A program made the position numbers and the translations under genes. This document shows positions 48,003 to 60,600 of a stretch of 64,000 bases of DNA, in pieces. Every line of letters begins with the position of its first letter. Within the stretch, counting starts at the first letter, position 1. The DNA comes from Pieris napi (Eukaryota; Arthropoda; Insecta; Lepidoptera; Pieridae): assembly GCF_905475465.1 (NCBI RefSeq), contig NC_062236.1, positions 1,312,001-1,376,000 of the forward strand. The letters run 5' to 3'. The notes beneath the pieces were generated by a model. The model was given only the letters and a program-made list of their open reading frames with translations, did no database searches and was not told the DNA's origin.

Positions 48003-50079
48003 TAAATAATAATAAAATATATTAAAAACAAAGTTTAGTCCTCTATCAGCAGGAGGCATGGTGAAATAGGAGCACGCACTTACATTTATAGCATTACCTT
48101 CTTTTATTTTTCAAAATAAATAAATAAAAAAAAATTGCTTTTACGACTTGGTTCCCAGAGGCAAGCGATTTGTCAACTTATTTTGTTCTATCACAGACGC
48201 GCGGCAACCGTCGTTCCGTTTTACGTAACACACGTACTCAATGAAATTCGATATTATTTAAATTAAACCATAAATAATTTTACTTAAGGCAAATTTGCAC
48301 TATTGAGTAAAATTTATATTATTGCAATTAAAATATGAAAATTTTACCGCAATAGTCCTTTATGCGCACTATGTATTAATAAGTATATAGACAAAATATC
48401 GTATTGGGATAAGGTTTCGGTAGCTTTTTATTTTAAAGGAATTTTTGTTACCTACTTATAGATATAATATGGCTAGATCGTAAGATACAGGGAAGACGCA
48501 TTTTATCATTTCATCCTACCATTTTTGTTAAGCATGATTTATATAAAAAAATTAAATAAATGCATTTTTATTTCTTTAAGAATCATTATTTACTAACAAA
48601 GTCAATTTATTTTTAACACATCGTCTTATTGTAGAAATAAAATAAACATTTAAGTTTGATTCTAACGAACCAATCATCATGGCCCATTAAGATAAAAACT
48701 TTAAAAAATTAACAGTAAACATTTATTGACTTGTACACATGTTTAACGGAAATAAAAGCGAGTTTATTGCAATTATTGCCTAAACAGAAATTAATCAAAA
48801 TTCTGTCAGTCTCGAACTTATAAGTGTTGCCAACACTTCAATATCATAATATTGAGTAATTATGTCAACTTGATGCAGTGATGCCAACTTGGGGGTTTAC
48901 AATTTAGAAGGAATTATGATCTCGAGGGGTTTTTTAGCGTGTAAAGTATCAAAAAAAAAATTATTTAAAAATCGCTCAATTTTATCAACGCGCCTCGAAC
49001 TCAACCATCAAGCTAAACCAAACATAAATTCCAAGGGATAATTGAAATATCAAAAAACTAAGTTTTGCGAGTAGGAACTTCAAAATCGAAATACAGCTAT
49101 TTTATTCTACTTGAATGTAATTTTTATTTGTATTTGAATTTACCTTAAAACTGAGTACAACAAAAAGTGTAGTTCGTCCTAGGAGGATCATTCTGTAGAT
49201 ATTGAAAAGCAATCGAATCATCGAGTTATGTTAATTAAAAAATTGCTGTTTTTTATGTTTATTATTACGTTAAATTTTATGTTTCTTACTCAGACAACAG
49301 AAACCGTGTGTTTACTTTCTCAATATTGAGTACATTTTCAGGATTCGAGTTGTTAGGAAATCTCATTGCTGCATTTGTTAGTTGAGGTAAGACAGGCTTC
49401 TGCTTTGTGCTATGAACTCAAATATGCCTCTTAGTTAACTGTCAATAAAAAAAAGTAGGCGCTATTAAAACCTAAGAGCCAAATTTCATTTTATAGATTG
49501 ATAGGCACAAATAGTAATTGTTTTTAAAGTATGAAAATACACATAAGCTCGGCCCGTTGATTTCTTGATTCTAAGGGCGATATTCAGAAACGAGACTTGA
49601 CTAACAAATACGATGAGTATATAAATACTCTGTTCAGTAAAATAGGTAATTATGTGTTTCTAATAGGAAATTAGATAATTAGTATGTTTCTATACAAGAA
49701 ATATTAATGTACCTATATGAAATATTCACTGCATACCTCAATGGAGATCACAAAATGTTTAATGTCCTAACAAGTGTCTTGCGTGTATAGAATAGATTAA
49801 TATGTGTCGAAATGGTAAGTACTGAATGTTTTTCTTGTTTTCTATAAAGCATGTATGTAAACTTTTGCATTTCAATGCATGTAACTTTTTAAACTGTTTA
49901 AAACATTGAAATATACAATATCGTTTAAAATCGTTTTTATTTCCAGGGTTAGAGTGTAAGAGTAGCCGAAATCAATCAGCATATGACAATACATAAAATG
50001 TATGTTTGAACATTACGTGTGTTATAGTGAAGTAGAAAATCTTATATTAGATCGATATAACATCAAGGCAGGGGCGAAA
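48003..50079. other. Intergenic, no gene seen
   Basis: AT-rich; no coding family motif and no repeat that I could match to other parts of the window. Confidence 0.4.
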
Positions 50080-50380
50080 CATCTACCTGCAGCTGAGTTT
50101 CATCATCGGACGTCGAGGCAGAATACCAAGTTCTTCCCGTATCACCTCGACGTCCGTCGTTCCACAACTGAGCGTTTTTTAAGACAATTTTTGCCGCGCA
50201 CCACCACTATGTGGAACCAGTTACCCACTGAAGTATTTCAGAACCAATTCGACTTAGGCTCCTTCAAGAACAGAGTGTACCAATTCTTAAAAGGCCGGTA
50301 ACTCACTCGCGTGCCCTCTGGCATTGAGTGTCCGTGGGTGGGGCGGTATCACTTAACATCAGCTGAGTCCCCTGCAACAT
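50080..50380 (+). repeat. LINE reverse transcriptase 3' fragment with tail
   Basis: One open frame with LPAAEFHHRTSRQ, FLPRTTTMWNQLPTEVFQ, NQFDLGSF and VYQFLKGR, then the tail 'cggtatcacttaacatcagc'. Less damaged than the copy at 42960. Confidence 0.7.
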
Positions 50381-50725
50381 AATAAAAATAAAACAATTAT
50401 GTAGGTATGGTTCTAGTAACTTTGACTTCGTAACCATGACGCTCGCTATTACCTCTAGTAAGTATTAGTTAGAAAATTCTATAAAAGACAAATTAATGTA
50501 TTTGAAACCTTTGCCTAAAGTTCGCCAACGTTCACATGACACATCTCTTACTCTTTCTAAGATTACGTATTGGAAGAGGACAGCACTTCTTTTCAACAAT
50601 AATTTATTGTTATCAAATTAGCCTTTAATACGTGTTTGCATGTTGCAAAGTCATAATATCAGATACCCAAACAATGTGGCAGTATTTAATACTCTATTTT
50701 GGAAACGGTTATAGTTTAATTGTTC

Positions 50726-50777
50726 CATACAAATAATTTATTTTATTATAATGATAATAAAATAAATTATTTGTATG
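50726..50777. repeat. Perfect hairpin, 22-bp arms
   Basis: Arms CATACAAATAATTTATTTTA... and exact inverse at 50756-50777 with an 8-nt loop. Same architecture as the hairpin at 10997 but a different sequence. Confidence 0.65.
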
Positions 50778-51420
50778 TTAATAATGATTAAGTCAGCTGA
50801 TGAAAGAGAAATTTGCTCATTTTCTCTTAGTAGTAATATTCTAGTTAATTAGAAATAATAAATTTAAAGGAAGTGTAGATAATTCAGTTTAGCTACAAGT
50901 GGTAACGCTGGGAATCGAATCCAGGAATACGTCAAAAGCGCTGGCAAAACGCAAAAGTGTTTGGCACTGAGCGGTTTTGAAGATTCATGGCTGTTCAAAT
51001 TTTAAGCAGGTTAAATTAGCTAGTTATCAATGTTAATATTATTACAGCTATTAACAAGTTATATGTATATTAAGTATATCATATATATATATTTATTTAT
51101 GTAAATTTCTTAGACATTGTATGTCGATTAAATTTATTTTATCTTCTATATTATTTATTTATCAATGTATGTATGTTGTGTCAATAATAGGATAGTGTTG
51201 TTAATTATTTAAATAAAACTTCTTTGCAAAACTCTTCTTTAATGCTATAGATTTTCTTACTCCTTCATAAAGACAATATGACCATCAGCACAATTTTTTT
51301 AAATTTTGATACAGTTCTTAATGACCCAATCTTGAATGGCGATCGCAGTTTAGTAAATGGAGTTGAGTTTAATTTTTAACTGTGTTTAGGCTGATTTAAA
51401 TGAATAAGACGGTTTATTTT

Positions 51421-51426
51421 TTTATT
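51421..51426 (-). terminator. Mtfmt polyadenylation signal
   Basis: AATAAA on the minus strand 9 nt past the stop codon; a second lies at 51413-51418. Confidence 0.5.
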
Positions 51427-51434
51427 TAATTTTT

Positions 51435-53318
51435 TTAGTATGTACTACTTACAACAAATTTTCTTTTATCTAAAGAAACATTTTTTATATATCCATTATA
51501 AAAATCTAAAGCAGTGATCTCTCTTTTGCCTAAAATCCTAAGTGATTTAAAGTATACATATTTATTATCTTTACATAATATTCGTATTGCATCTGTGTTT
51601 TTACAATATTCTAGAGATCCAATTGGTTTTTTTTCATACTCTGTTTGGTTTTGAATAAGGAAGGCATTGAATAACTTCATCGGTTTGCCCTTAAATGTTG
51701 TTTTTAGTGGATGTAGGCCATATGTGGCTCTATATAGGTTGTAGACCTGAGTTGCTGTCATCTCTGACCATTTTACTTCACTTATACTTTTGTTGATTTT
51801 TTTGGCTAAAAATAAAAATATATAATAGAACAGGCTTTGGACAGGAATTTGAAAAGAATATGTTACTTTGGGGAGATTTCTGAGACAATTTTTATTGTTT
51901 ATTGCATGTATAAGTATTGAACAATGTTTCTTATGAAGATAATTCAGTGAAGTAAAAAGTATACACATATTCAGTATGGCAATATTTTCTAAAGATATAA
52001 GGGATGTGTGTACACATTTCTGTCTGTTCTGTCTGGTGCAAACTCCAGGAACATGGTATACAAATAGATATACAAAAAATAATTATTAAAATGTTAATTT
52101 GAATTAAAAGCAATGCTTGTAGTTACCATAAGTAACACCTTCACTGCATTGTGGATGCAGATTATTTAGACTATCTGGCAATGTTCTTAAGCAATCTACT
52201 AGCATCTCAGCTCCAATATCAGAAAGCTGCTGTGTTAGATCTGGTAATAATATATCTTCAGGTACTGGAACAGTTTTTTGATCTATTATCTCACCTGAAA
52301 TATAATTGTTCTCTTAAAAATGTATATAAGATCACTACAAAATATTAAAGTTGGCTTGACTGTATACATACATTTTTGAAGGTTTAAAGTTTCAGTGGCG
52401 AAAAAATCTCCTTAATCTTAGTTCCAACTGATTTCTAATGGAAGAACAATAAGTAACTACATATAACTAAACCAAGGGCTACTTATTGCAAAATTCAGGG
52501 GACCAATAAAAAGATATAACCTACCAAGCTTTATACAGGACAGTCATTAAAAAACACAAATATGTGTAGGAAATACAAGCTTATAATATTTGGTACTTAC
52601 CTACATCAAATTTATCAGCTTTAATTTTCATTAAAGATACACCTGCAACTTCATCTCCATGTAATAGTGTGTGAATAATTGGTGCAGCACCTCTCCATCT
52701 TGGTAATAAACTAGGATGTACATTCACCATGCCTCTGAAATTTATTTCCTTAATGTTAACCTCCAATACAAATTGGTTGTGTAATTTAATATATTCAAGA
52801 GCCATAATTGTTTAAACAAAACATCCTTGGTAACTTACAATGGAAATTTGTCAAGAACATCCTTCTTGATTAAATGTCCAAAGGCCACTATTAAACCAAT
52901 ATCATATTCAGCTTCATGGATGTTAAGGTTGGGCCAGGTCAGTACTCTTATATCTTCTTTTTCAGCAAACTTCTCAATAATACTCTTATTTTTTGAGCTA
53001 TTAGCCGTAACTAGATCTAACCGTTTGATTATCGTTTCACTTTTTCTGTAAAAGATTTGTATATTTTAATATTTAATGTCATAAATTTTCTAAAAATCAG
53101 GCTAGTTTACCTTACCTTAAATAATTAATTTTACGTAAGCTATTAAGTCCAATGACGTCGGAACCGAAAAACAATACATTGTAAGGCGCTCTGATACAAA
53201 ATTTTCGTAATTGCGTACATTTTTCTTTGAAAAATAGAGATTTTGTTTTCTGTAAAGTAAGGTTAGCTATTTTAATTGTCATTTTTATTAAATGGTCACA
53301 AACGTCAGTTTTTGACAT
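51435..53318 (-). CDS. Mtfmt: Mitochondrial methionyl-tRNA formyltransferase
   Basis: Five exons join in phase to 360 aa: 53116-53318, 52839-53045, 52601-52734, 52127-52294, 51435-51805. The enzyme transfers formyl from 10-formyl-THF to Met-tRNA to make the mitochondrial initiator. Seen: NVLFFGSDVIGLNSL at the start of the Rossmann core, VAFGHLIK, and the signature GMVNVHPSLLPRWRGAAPI, with Asn141 and His143 as expected catalytic residues. DKFDVG carries the third conserved Asp. The C-terminal tRNA-binding domain is present (ATQVYNLYRATYGLHPLKT). The ~45 residues before the core are Lys-, Leu- and Ser-rich, plausible for mitochondrial import. The start may instead be Met13. Intron phases agree at every junction. 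Confidence 0.9.
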
Positions 53319-54274
53319 ATACGTGCTGCTGCCAACATAAGGCGATAATGTAGGTAATTTGTGTTTCCACAGAGTTTATACCCAGGTTCTCCTTTCCCGT
53401 GTCAAGTTTGTATGTATGTATAGTTGATAAACTACTTAAGTGATTTCACATGCTCCTTTAAGTCAGACACCACTACTAGTGACGAAAGCCTTGTGGCACT
53501 GAAAAGGGTTTCAGTATTGGAAGGCCATTTGGAACCTTAATTTATTAATCTGGAGTATATTCGTACTTTTGAGATAGGTATATTAGTAATTGAATATTAA
53601 TATATTGTACTAATTGAAAAGCTATTAAATGGATGGACATTATATGGATACAAGGCCATTAAAAATTCCCAAGACATTCCAACCGTTTAATTATTTCAAA
53701 CAAATTATAGTCTTCGTTGTACCAAGCATTTGAACTGTATATCTTAGGAAGTCTGTACATTTACATTATTGATGTCTTTAGTTTTAACTATTTTGCGTTT
53801 AATAGAACGCTTAAAAATATTACAAAGATTATAAATCATTAACTCTTGAAACAAATCGAGCATGTACGAAATGAGTTAAAACTATTTTCACTTCGTTTTA
53901 TTATCATAGAATTGAAAGTCTTTTTGCATTTTGAGGTATGGAATAGAGGGTAATGGAACAAAAACCAGTTTAAAGATTAACTTTATTGTTCAGTGTTCAG
54001 ACACCTAATGTATTACAATATTTGGGAAAAATAGTCTCTTACATTGAAAATTGAATTCTTTGATCTAACAATTTGAACAACCATATTCTAAATAGTATAC
54101 AATATAAAAATATAATTAACATATACATACATCTACAAATACATATAACAAGTACCTAATTACAGTGTATCTACTTAACAAAGCCCATTGTAAAGCAGCA
54201 TTTTTTTTTCTAAGTACAACGTATTTATACCACATTAAAATTTTTGACATCCATATAAGCTGGATGAATAACAA
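53319..54274. other. Intergenic region between Mtfmt and the opsin
   Basis: Contains the Mtfmt promoter side; no other gene or clear site. Confidence 0.4.
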
Positions 54275-54553
54275 TCAGTGGCGCTACCACTGTTTTAGGT
54301 CTGGGCCTCAGATTTCTGTATGTGTTTCGAGATCATTTGTCAATCTAATAGGCAAGTAGGTAATCAGCCTGACACACGCCATCGACTTTTTGGGTCTAAG
54401 GCAAGCCAGTTCCCTCACGTTGTTTTCCTTCACCGTTCGAGCGAATGTTAAATGCGCACATAGAAATGAAGACCATTGGTGCACAGCTGGGGATCTAACA
54501 TACGACCTCAAGGATGAAAGTCGCACGCTTAAGCCACTTGACCAACACTGCTC
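54275..54553 (-). repeat. tRNA-derived SINE (family A), copy 8, near full length
   Basis: Runs from 'cagtggcgctaccactgttt' to the head with 'gtcgcacgcttaagccactt' and 'gaccaacactgct' on the plus strand. About 275 bp. Lies downstream of the opsin stop. Confidence 0.75.
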
Positions 54554-54923
54554 TAAAGCTGGAAGAATAGACTATCATAATATATTGATAATAAAATTTA
54601 TTTTGAACAATTTAGTTCCGTTTTTAAAACGATATATATAATATAACTTAATTGTAAGATAAAAATCGTGACCTTGATTGAGTATTTTTATCATGAGTTA
54701 CACTATACATTATATACTTTGCCTTTCCCTGTATGTTGGGCAAAACATATATGGATAAAATAGTAGAAGATCTGATCCCATAACATGTTGTCTCTAGATT
54801 ATAAATATCAAGTGCAGATAAAGAAATTGCTACAAATATCGATCAGTAGCAACATCAACATTTCTATAATTTTAATCTGGCATCTAGAGTACGGAAACAT
54901 TCTAATTCAGGATATGTAGTAAC

Positions 54924-54929
54924 TTTATT
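54924..54929 (-). terminator. Possible opsin polyadenylation signal
   Basis: AATAAA on the minus strand 11 nt after the opsin stop codon; unusually close, so the used site may be further down. Confidence 0.35.
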
Positions 54930-54939
54930 ATTGTGTTAA

Positions 54940-57046
54940 TTAACACGAACTTTTATTCGAAATACGACTGAAACTTCTCGCTCTTGAAAACTGCGGCTTG
55001 GTGTACCAAGAGGGAGGGCTCACTACGCCTGCTTCAATGCTTTTCATACTCACACCTCCTTCAGATTTTAGTGAATCTTGCCTCTTCGATACTTTGGATG
55101 ATACCGTTTTAATGTGATCGCCATTAGCATCATTATGATATGGAATGTCTTTCATCTCGATTACTTCTACATCTGTGTCGCTCAAATCTCTGCTAATTCT
55201 GTTCACCTTGGTCGTTTCCATGGAGTAGGCAACACTCTTAAATGTCCCCGTCATTCTTCGTGATTTATCTTTAAAAAGCATCTTCTGTAGCTCCTTCCGA
55301 AATTTGGGATGAGTGATGATATAAATAAATGGGTCAATACATGCTGCAGTTTTGCAGAACAGCGCCGGTATCATGGATACACCCGGAGTTAAGACGTCTT
55401 TCTGACCAAATATACCAAGCAGCGTTACTATTGCATATGGTGTCCAAGATATAAAGAAGAGAGCTATAACCGCTATGACTAGACCTGCTAATTTAATTTC
55501 CGCCTTCCGTTTGGTTTGTTCCTTAACATGTCTCGAAGACATCTTCTCTTCTTGATTCTTGTTATTCATATTTCTGGTTCCAACAACGATACGCAGGATC
55601 CTAGTGTAGCAAAAGCAGATGATGCAAAGGGGGAAGAACCAGGCAGCGCAGAAGAATACAAAGATGAAGTAGCGTGGGGGCAGTTCATCTGTGAGATAAT
55701 CGAAGCTGCAGCTGGTGAGGAAGCCTTCTGGAACGTAGTGGCCGTAACCGATATCTAAAGCTGGGATTATTGAGAAAATGGCTGCGTAGATCCAGGCGCC
55801 TATTGCGAAAAGGCGGGCTCGAATGGCAGTGAGGGCTCGAAGGGGCTGTAAGGGGTAGACAACAGCCCAGTATCGGTCCAGAGCAATCGCTGTCAGAGTA
55901 GCAATTGATGTTGTTCCGCTTAAACCTCCAACGAAACCGTAGAACACGCAACCTGTAATAATTAAGGTTTTAAAAAAGTTATAATGCTGTATTTAGAGAT
56001 GGCGCTTCCGAATTCTTCTAGTAAGTATAAAGCTGGATTAATTGGTCTTAAATAAAAAACACTTTAAAAAAAAATCAATCGATCTATGATTAATGACATA
56101 TAGAATGATAGTACTGATTCCGGATTGAAATTTGATGACACGTGAAATTTTAAATAAAGCAAGATTTTATTTTACAGATAACTCAAAGCTGAAGTTTTAG
56201 AATAAAATTGTAGTTGAAACTGCTAATATATTAACAAACTTAAGTTATAATTAAGTAACTAGAATCTCGACTAATTTATTAAAGTCTTCTAGGGAAATGC
56301 ATTAGACTTTGCAGACGTGATAGCGTATACGTTGCAAGAACATTACTTAGACATTAGTAATTTATCGTTTCTAAGTAGGATATTTAATTAAAATACTTAT
56401 TTAACTTAAAGCACATTAGTTATTTTTGACTGCCTTAAGGCTAAATTACATATAACTGACTGACTGAAACACAGAGTGCTGGATTCGATTGCTGGCCAAA
56501 CAATAGTTTGTAAGCGCAGAAGACTACTGTATCAATTAAATAAGTATTATACAGGAACGTGTCCTGCTCCATACCAAAAAACATCTTAACATCATATAGA
56601 TTACCATTTAAACATTAATTATACATATCGTTATGTAACTTCAAGATGTGAAGTACTTGTAGATTATTATTATCATAGACTTTTAGTCTATGATAACTGT
56701 CGGCTCGAAAAATGAAAGCTTTTATTCTGTGAAATAGCATTGTTATTCTGTGTCAAGATTAAAAAAGTGCTCACTCAGTAACGCGAGCACGGAAACGTCA
56801 GAATTGTTATTTAAAATTAAAAATAATTGGAGCATTTGTAATACTTTTATAGGAATCGCTGATATATTATCATGCATATAATGATTATTCTGTGCATGTT
56901 ATGCCAACTTATTACCTGTTTTTCCCAACGCTGGTCCGAGATTGAATGAGTTAAAAATAAATATTGGTGTTTTTGCCAGCATTATGAAGTCACTGAGGGC
57001 CAGGTTGGCTACCAAAATATTTCCTGGGGTGCGGAGAGATCGGCAT
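54940..57046 (-). CDS. Insect opsin (Rh7/unclassified type), 3' two exons
   Basis: Exons 56916-57046 and 54940-55952 join in phase (donor ACAG|GTAAT, acceptor TTACAG|GTTGC) to about 381 codons. Opsin hallmarks: SLRTPGNILVANLALSDF and PIFIFNSFNLGPALGKTGC (loop 1, TM2, TM3 Cys), DRYWAVVYPL after TM3, YVPEGFLTSCSFDYLT in loop 2 (disulphide Cys), and ALFCKTAACIDPF in TM7. The Lys in the last motif is the expected retinal Schiff-base site; HPKFR follows, the Gq-type rhabdomeric pattern. The C-tail is about 95 residues and ends SNKSSC. Departures from UV, blue and long-wavelength visual opsins (FCKTAACIDPF, DRYWAVVYPL) suggest the Rh7/'unclassified' clade; that placement is from memory. The TM1 exon(s) lie beyond the BEL/Pao element, outside the window. 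Confidence 0.85.
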
Positions 57047-57080
57047 CTACAAATAAAAAATTCGTTAAACCCAGATTATG

Positions 57081-57085
57081 AAGTG
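57081..57085. repeat. Target-site duplication, left copy (AAGTG)
   Basis: AAGTG directly abuts the LTR start at 57086; the same five bases follow the other LTR at 63361-63365. Confidence 0.9.
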
Positions 57086-57439
57086 TGTAGCGGCGAAGAC
57101 AAAGAGAAGTAGGCCGAGGGGCAAGTGGAATGCGGCGTAAAAATAATGGAAACACCACTCACCTAAAGTCCACAGTCTCTTCACCTGTCTTCGTGAGAGA
57201 AGACCACAAATAAATCTATATGCACTATAAGCGGAAGAAGCGTAAGCGCAAGCGAAAGCACACGCGTGAGCTCGCGGCGGCGGGTGAATCTTCTCTGCGG
57301 CGCGGGAGCATGTAGAATACGGTCCCCTCCTTCTACACTTTAATACCGCAAAAGAGAAAGAGTGGTGTTTAGGAAATGGGTGCGGTAAGGATGGAGAATG
57401 TGATCAGAGAGGACTAAAGGTAACTGGATGGCGTGAACA
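57086..57439 (-). repeat. 3' LTR of the BEL/Pao element
   Basis: 354 bp, matches 63007-63360 with no difference found. On the minus strand it holds AG|GTGAGT (GT at 57162-57161), a consensus splice donor 116 nt from the opsin acceptor. Confidence 0.92.
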
Positions 57440-57529
57440 TTGCCCCCGGCCTAAAAAACCCTTAGGTTTTTTATAAAGAGATAATTTGTAAATTAAAGAA
57501 AGAAATTATAAGATGTAATAAAAATATTA

Positions 57530-57660
57530 ATGCGAATGTAAAGCGAATTTATAAAGCGGTTTTGTGATGCGGTTTCTAAAGCGGTTTGTTAAGCGGACTG
57601 TAAAACGGTTTTATTGAGCGGTTTCTAATGCGGTTTATAAAGCGGTTTTGTAAAGCAGAT
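57530..57660. repeat. Degenerate minisatellite in the element's 3' region
   Basis: Repeated units of about 15-20 bp around GCGGTTT (for example 'taaagcggttttgt', 'taaagcggtttgttaagcgg', 'tctaatgcggtttataaagc'), six or more times between the gag-pol stop and the 3' LTR. Confidence 0.65.
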
Positions 57661-60600
57661 TTACTGATTTGGTAATGGGCATAAACGCACAACAGGCCTT
57701 TTATAAACTCCTGTTGCGGTTTTTACTAAAACTACTCTACAAACTCCATCCTTTCCTGGATAGATTTCCATCACCTTTCCTAAAGGCCAAGAAAGTGGAG
57801 AAACATTATCTGTTACAATTACTACGATTGTACCTATTGTAACAGGATTGGCCTGTGTATTCCATTTTGTCCTGGACTGTAGCAAATGAAGATATTCTAC
57901 CTTCCATCGGTTACTAAATGATTGTACCATACCATCCAGCAACGCAAATCGTTTTAAAAGTGAAAGTGGTTCATCATTTATTTTTATCTTTGCGGGTAGA
58001 AACTTTAATGGTGATGACATCAAGAAGTGAGCTGGAGTCAGTGCTGTGAGCTCAGAAGGATCTTCACTTAAAAGTGTAAGTGGTCGAGAATTGATTACAG
58101 ATTCAATTTGGGTAAGAACAGTTAACATTTCTTCGTACGTGAGTAACTGCTCACCCACTACACGACGCAAATGGTTCTTAAAAGCCTTAACAAAAATTTC
58201 GAAGCAGCCACCAAAATGAGGACTTCGAGGAGGATTGAATTTCCACTGAATACGATTATTTGAAAGCTCAGTTGCAAATGTTTCACGAAATTCATTCGAA
58301 TTTGTAAGTGTAAATATATCTGATAATGCATTTTTAGCTCCAACAAAATTCTTTGCGTTATCTGAATAAAGAACAGAAACCGAACCACGACGCGCAATAA
58401 ATCGTTTGAATGCAGAAAGAAATGAACTAGTACTAAGGTCTGTTGTAAGCTCAACATGCACGGCTCGAACCACCATACAAACAAAAATACAAAGATAAGC
58501 TTTCATAGAGCGGACTCCACGTTTTCGATAAGGAATAATTGAAATAGGACCAGCATAGTCTACAGCTGTATGAACGAAAGCATTAGATTCGTTTACACGA
58601 TAGTCGGGTAAGTCACCCATGAGCGGTATCGTAGGTTGAGGATTTGCTTTGAAACAAAAGTTACATTTATGTATAATTGATCGCACTATGCTGCGGCAAG
58701 ATAGTATCCAAAAACGTTGTCGGAGTATCGCCATTAAAGTAACTGGACCAACGTGACAGTTATGATTATGATAATAGGAAATAATTAACTCAATTATCCT
58801 ATCCTTTTGCGGTAACAAAATAGGATGCTGGTGATCATACTGAAGATTGGCATTTTTTAGTCTACCACCAACCCTTATCAACCCATCAGAATCTAGAAAA
58901 GGACATAATCTTTGAATAGAACGTGAGCAGCGACCACTAGTTTTAATGTTATGGATAACATCAGAGAAGTATACTTTTTGTAAAACCTTAAAAATCTGTA
59001 TTTCAGCAAAATTAATATCATCAGCAGAGATACTAGTAGATCTAGGAAGTCTTTTCAGAAAACGGTATATCCATACCACTGTACGGAGAAACAATAACCA
59101 TGAAGAAACTCGATGAGACAGTTCTAAAATTGGGTTTGGATCACTCCACACAGTAGCGGGAATAGAAACTATTTTTCTTTCTTCTTCTACATCAACAGCT
59201 GTTTCAGAGTTAACAGAAGTGATTGGCCACTCAGATGATTCCAATTCTAACCATTTTGGGCCAGTGAACCAAATAGAATTATTCACAAATGCAGTGGGTG
59301 ACATACCGCGAGATAGACAATCACTAGGATTTTGATCACCCGCAACATGATGAAATTTTTCAGGTCGAATATGAGAAACTATTTTTGTAATGCGCGTAGC
59401 AATAAAGGTCTTAAATCGGTGCGGAGATGCGGAAATCCAATGTAGTGCAACCATTGAATCAGTGAAACAAAAAATGTCATTAATGACGTGACGTTTCTTG
59501 TAAGTATCTATTACCCGCTGAGCTAGCTTAGCCATGAGTAAACATGCGCAAAGTTCTAGTCTTGCAACGGAAATGGTTTTAAGCGGAGCAACTTTCGACT
59601 TAGCACATACTAAGCGAATTATAGGCGGAGAGTTTAAAGGTTTATTTGTCTTTAAATAAACAGTAGTGCCATAGGCTTTTTCACTGGCATCCGCAAAGGC
59701 AATTATAGAAATTGTAGATTTTTCTTCAACCCCTAAATGTCGTTGTACACGTAGCTGTCGTAAACATGGAAGTTCCCGAATATAAACTTGCCAAACATCA
59801 ACTATAGCTGAAGGAAGTGGTTCATCCCAGCCTATTTTAAGAAGGTGTAATTGTTGTATAATTAGTTTAGCGTAAAGTATGACTGGAGCTATTAGTCCTA
59901 GGACGTCAAATTGTCGTGCTATAAGTGACAAAATATTACGTTTAGTCACATGGTTATTATGGTTAATTGAAACTGCGTACGTAAACTCATCAGTGGTTGG
60001 AGACCATTGTAAATCAAGAACTTTTAAATTATTTTCTGAACCATCAAAATCTATTTTTCCTAATTGATTATCAGAAGATGATAAATTTTCAATAAGCTCC
60101 GATGTATTGCTGGCCCATTTAACAAGTTCGAAACCCCCAAGTCTAACAAGCTCTCGAAGTTCTTCGCAAAGTTTTAACCCAAAAGGCAAGGAGGGCACAG
60201 AGTAACAAACATCATCAACGTACGTGTTATTTTCAATTATAGGAATAGCGTTCGGAAAACGTACTTTTTCATCATAGCACAGCTGGCGTAACACCCTCAT
60301 TGCAAGGTAAGGACTACAGCGTAAACCGAAACAAACACGATTGAACTGGTAAACATGAAGCGGTGAAGTTGAATTAAAGCGAAACAAAATTTTTAAATAT
60401 TTACGGTCATTTTCCGAAACGCACACTTGTAAGTACATTTGTTTTATGTCCGCAATAAAGGCAAATTTATACAAGCGAAAGTCTAACAAAATATTAAATA
60501 GATCACTTTGCAGACTATCTCCAGTATACAATATATCATTCAAAGATAAACCAGAAGATGTTTTTGCACTAGCGTCCATCACCATGCGCCATCTCGTGGA

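Noticed and set aside
54940..55947. Biogenic amine receptor instead of opsin
   Set aside because: YVPEGFLTSCSFDYLT, the TM7 Lys and HPKFR are opsin-specific; amine receptors lack them.
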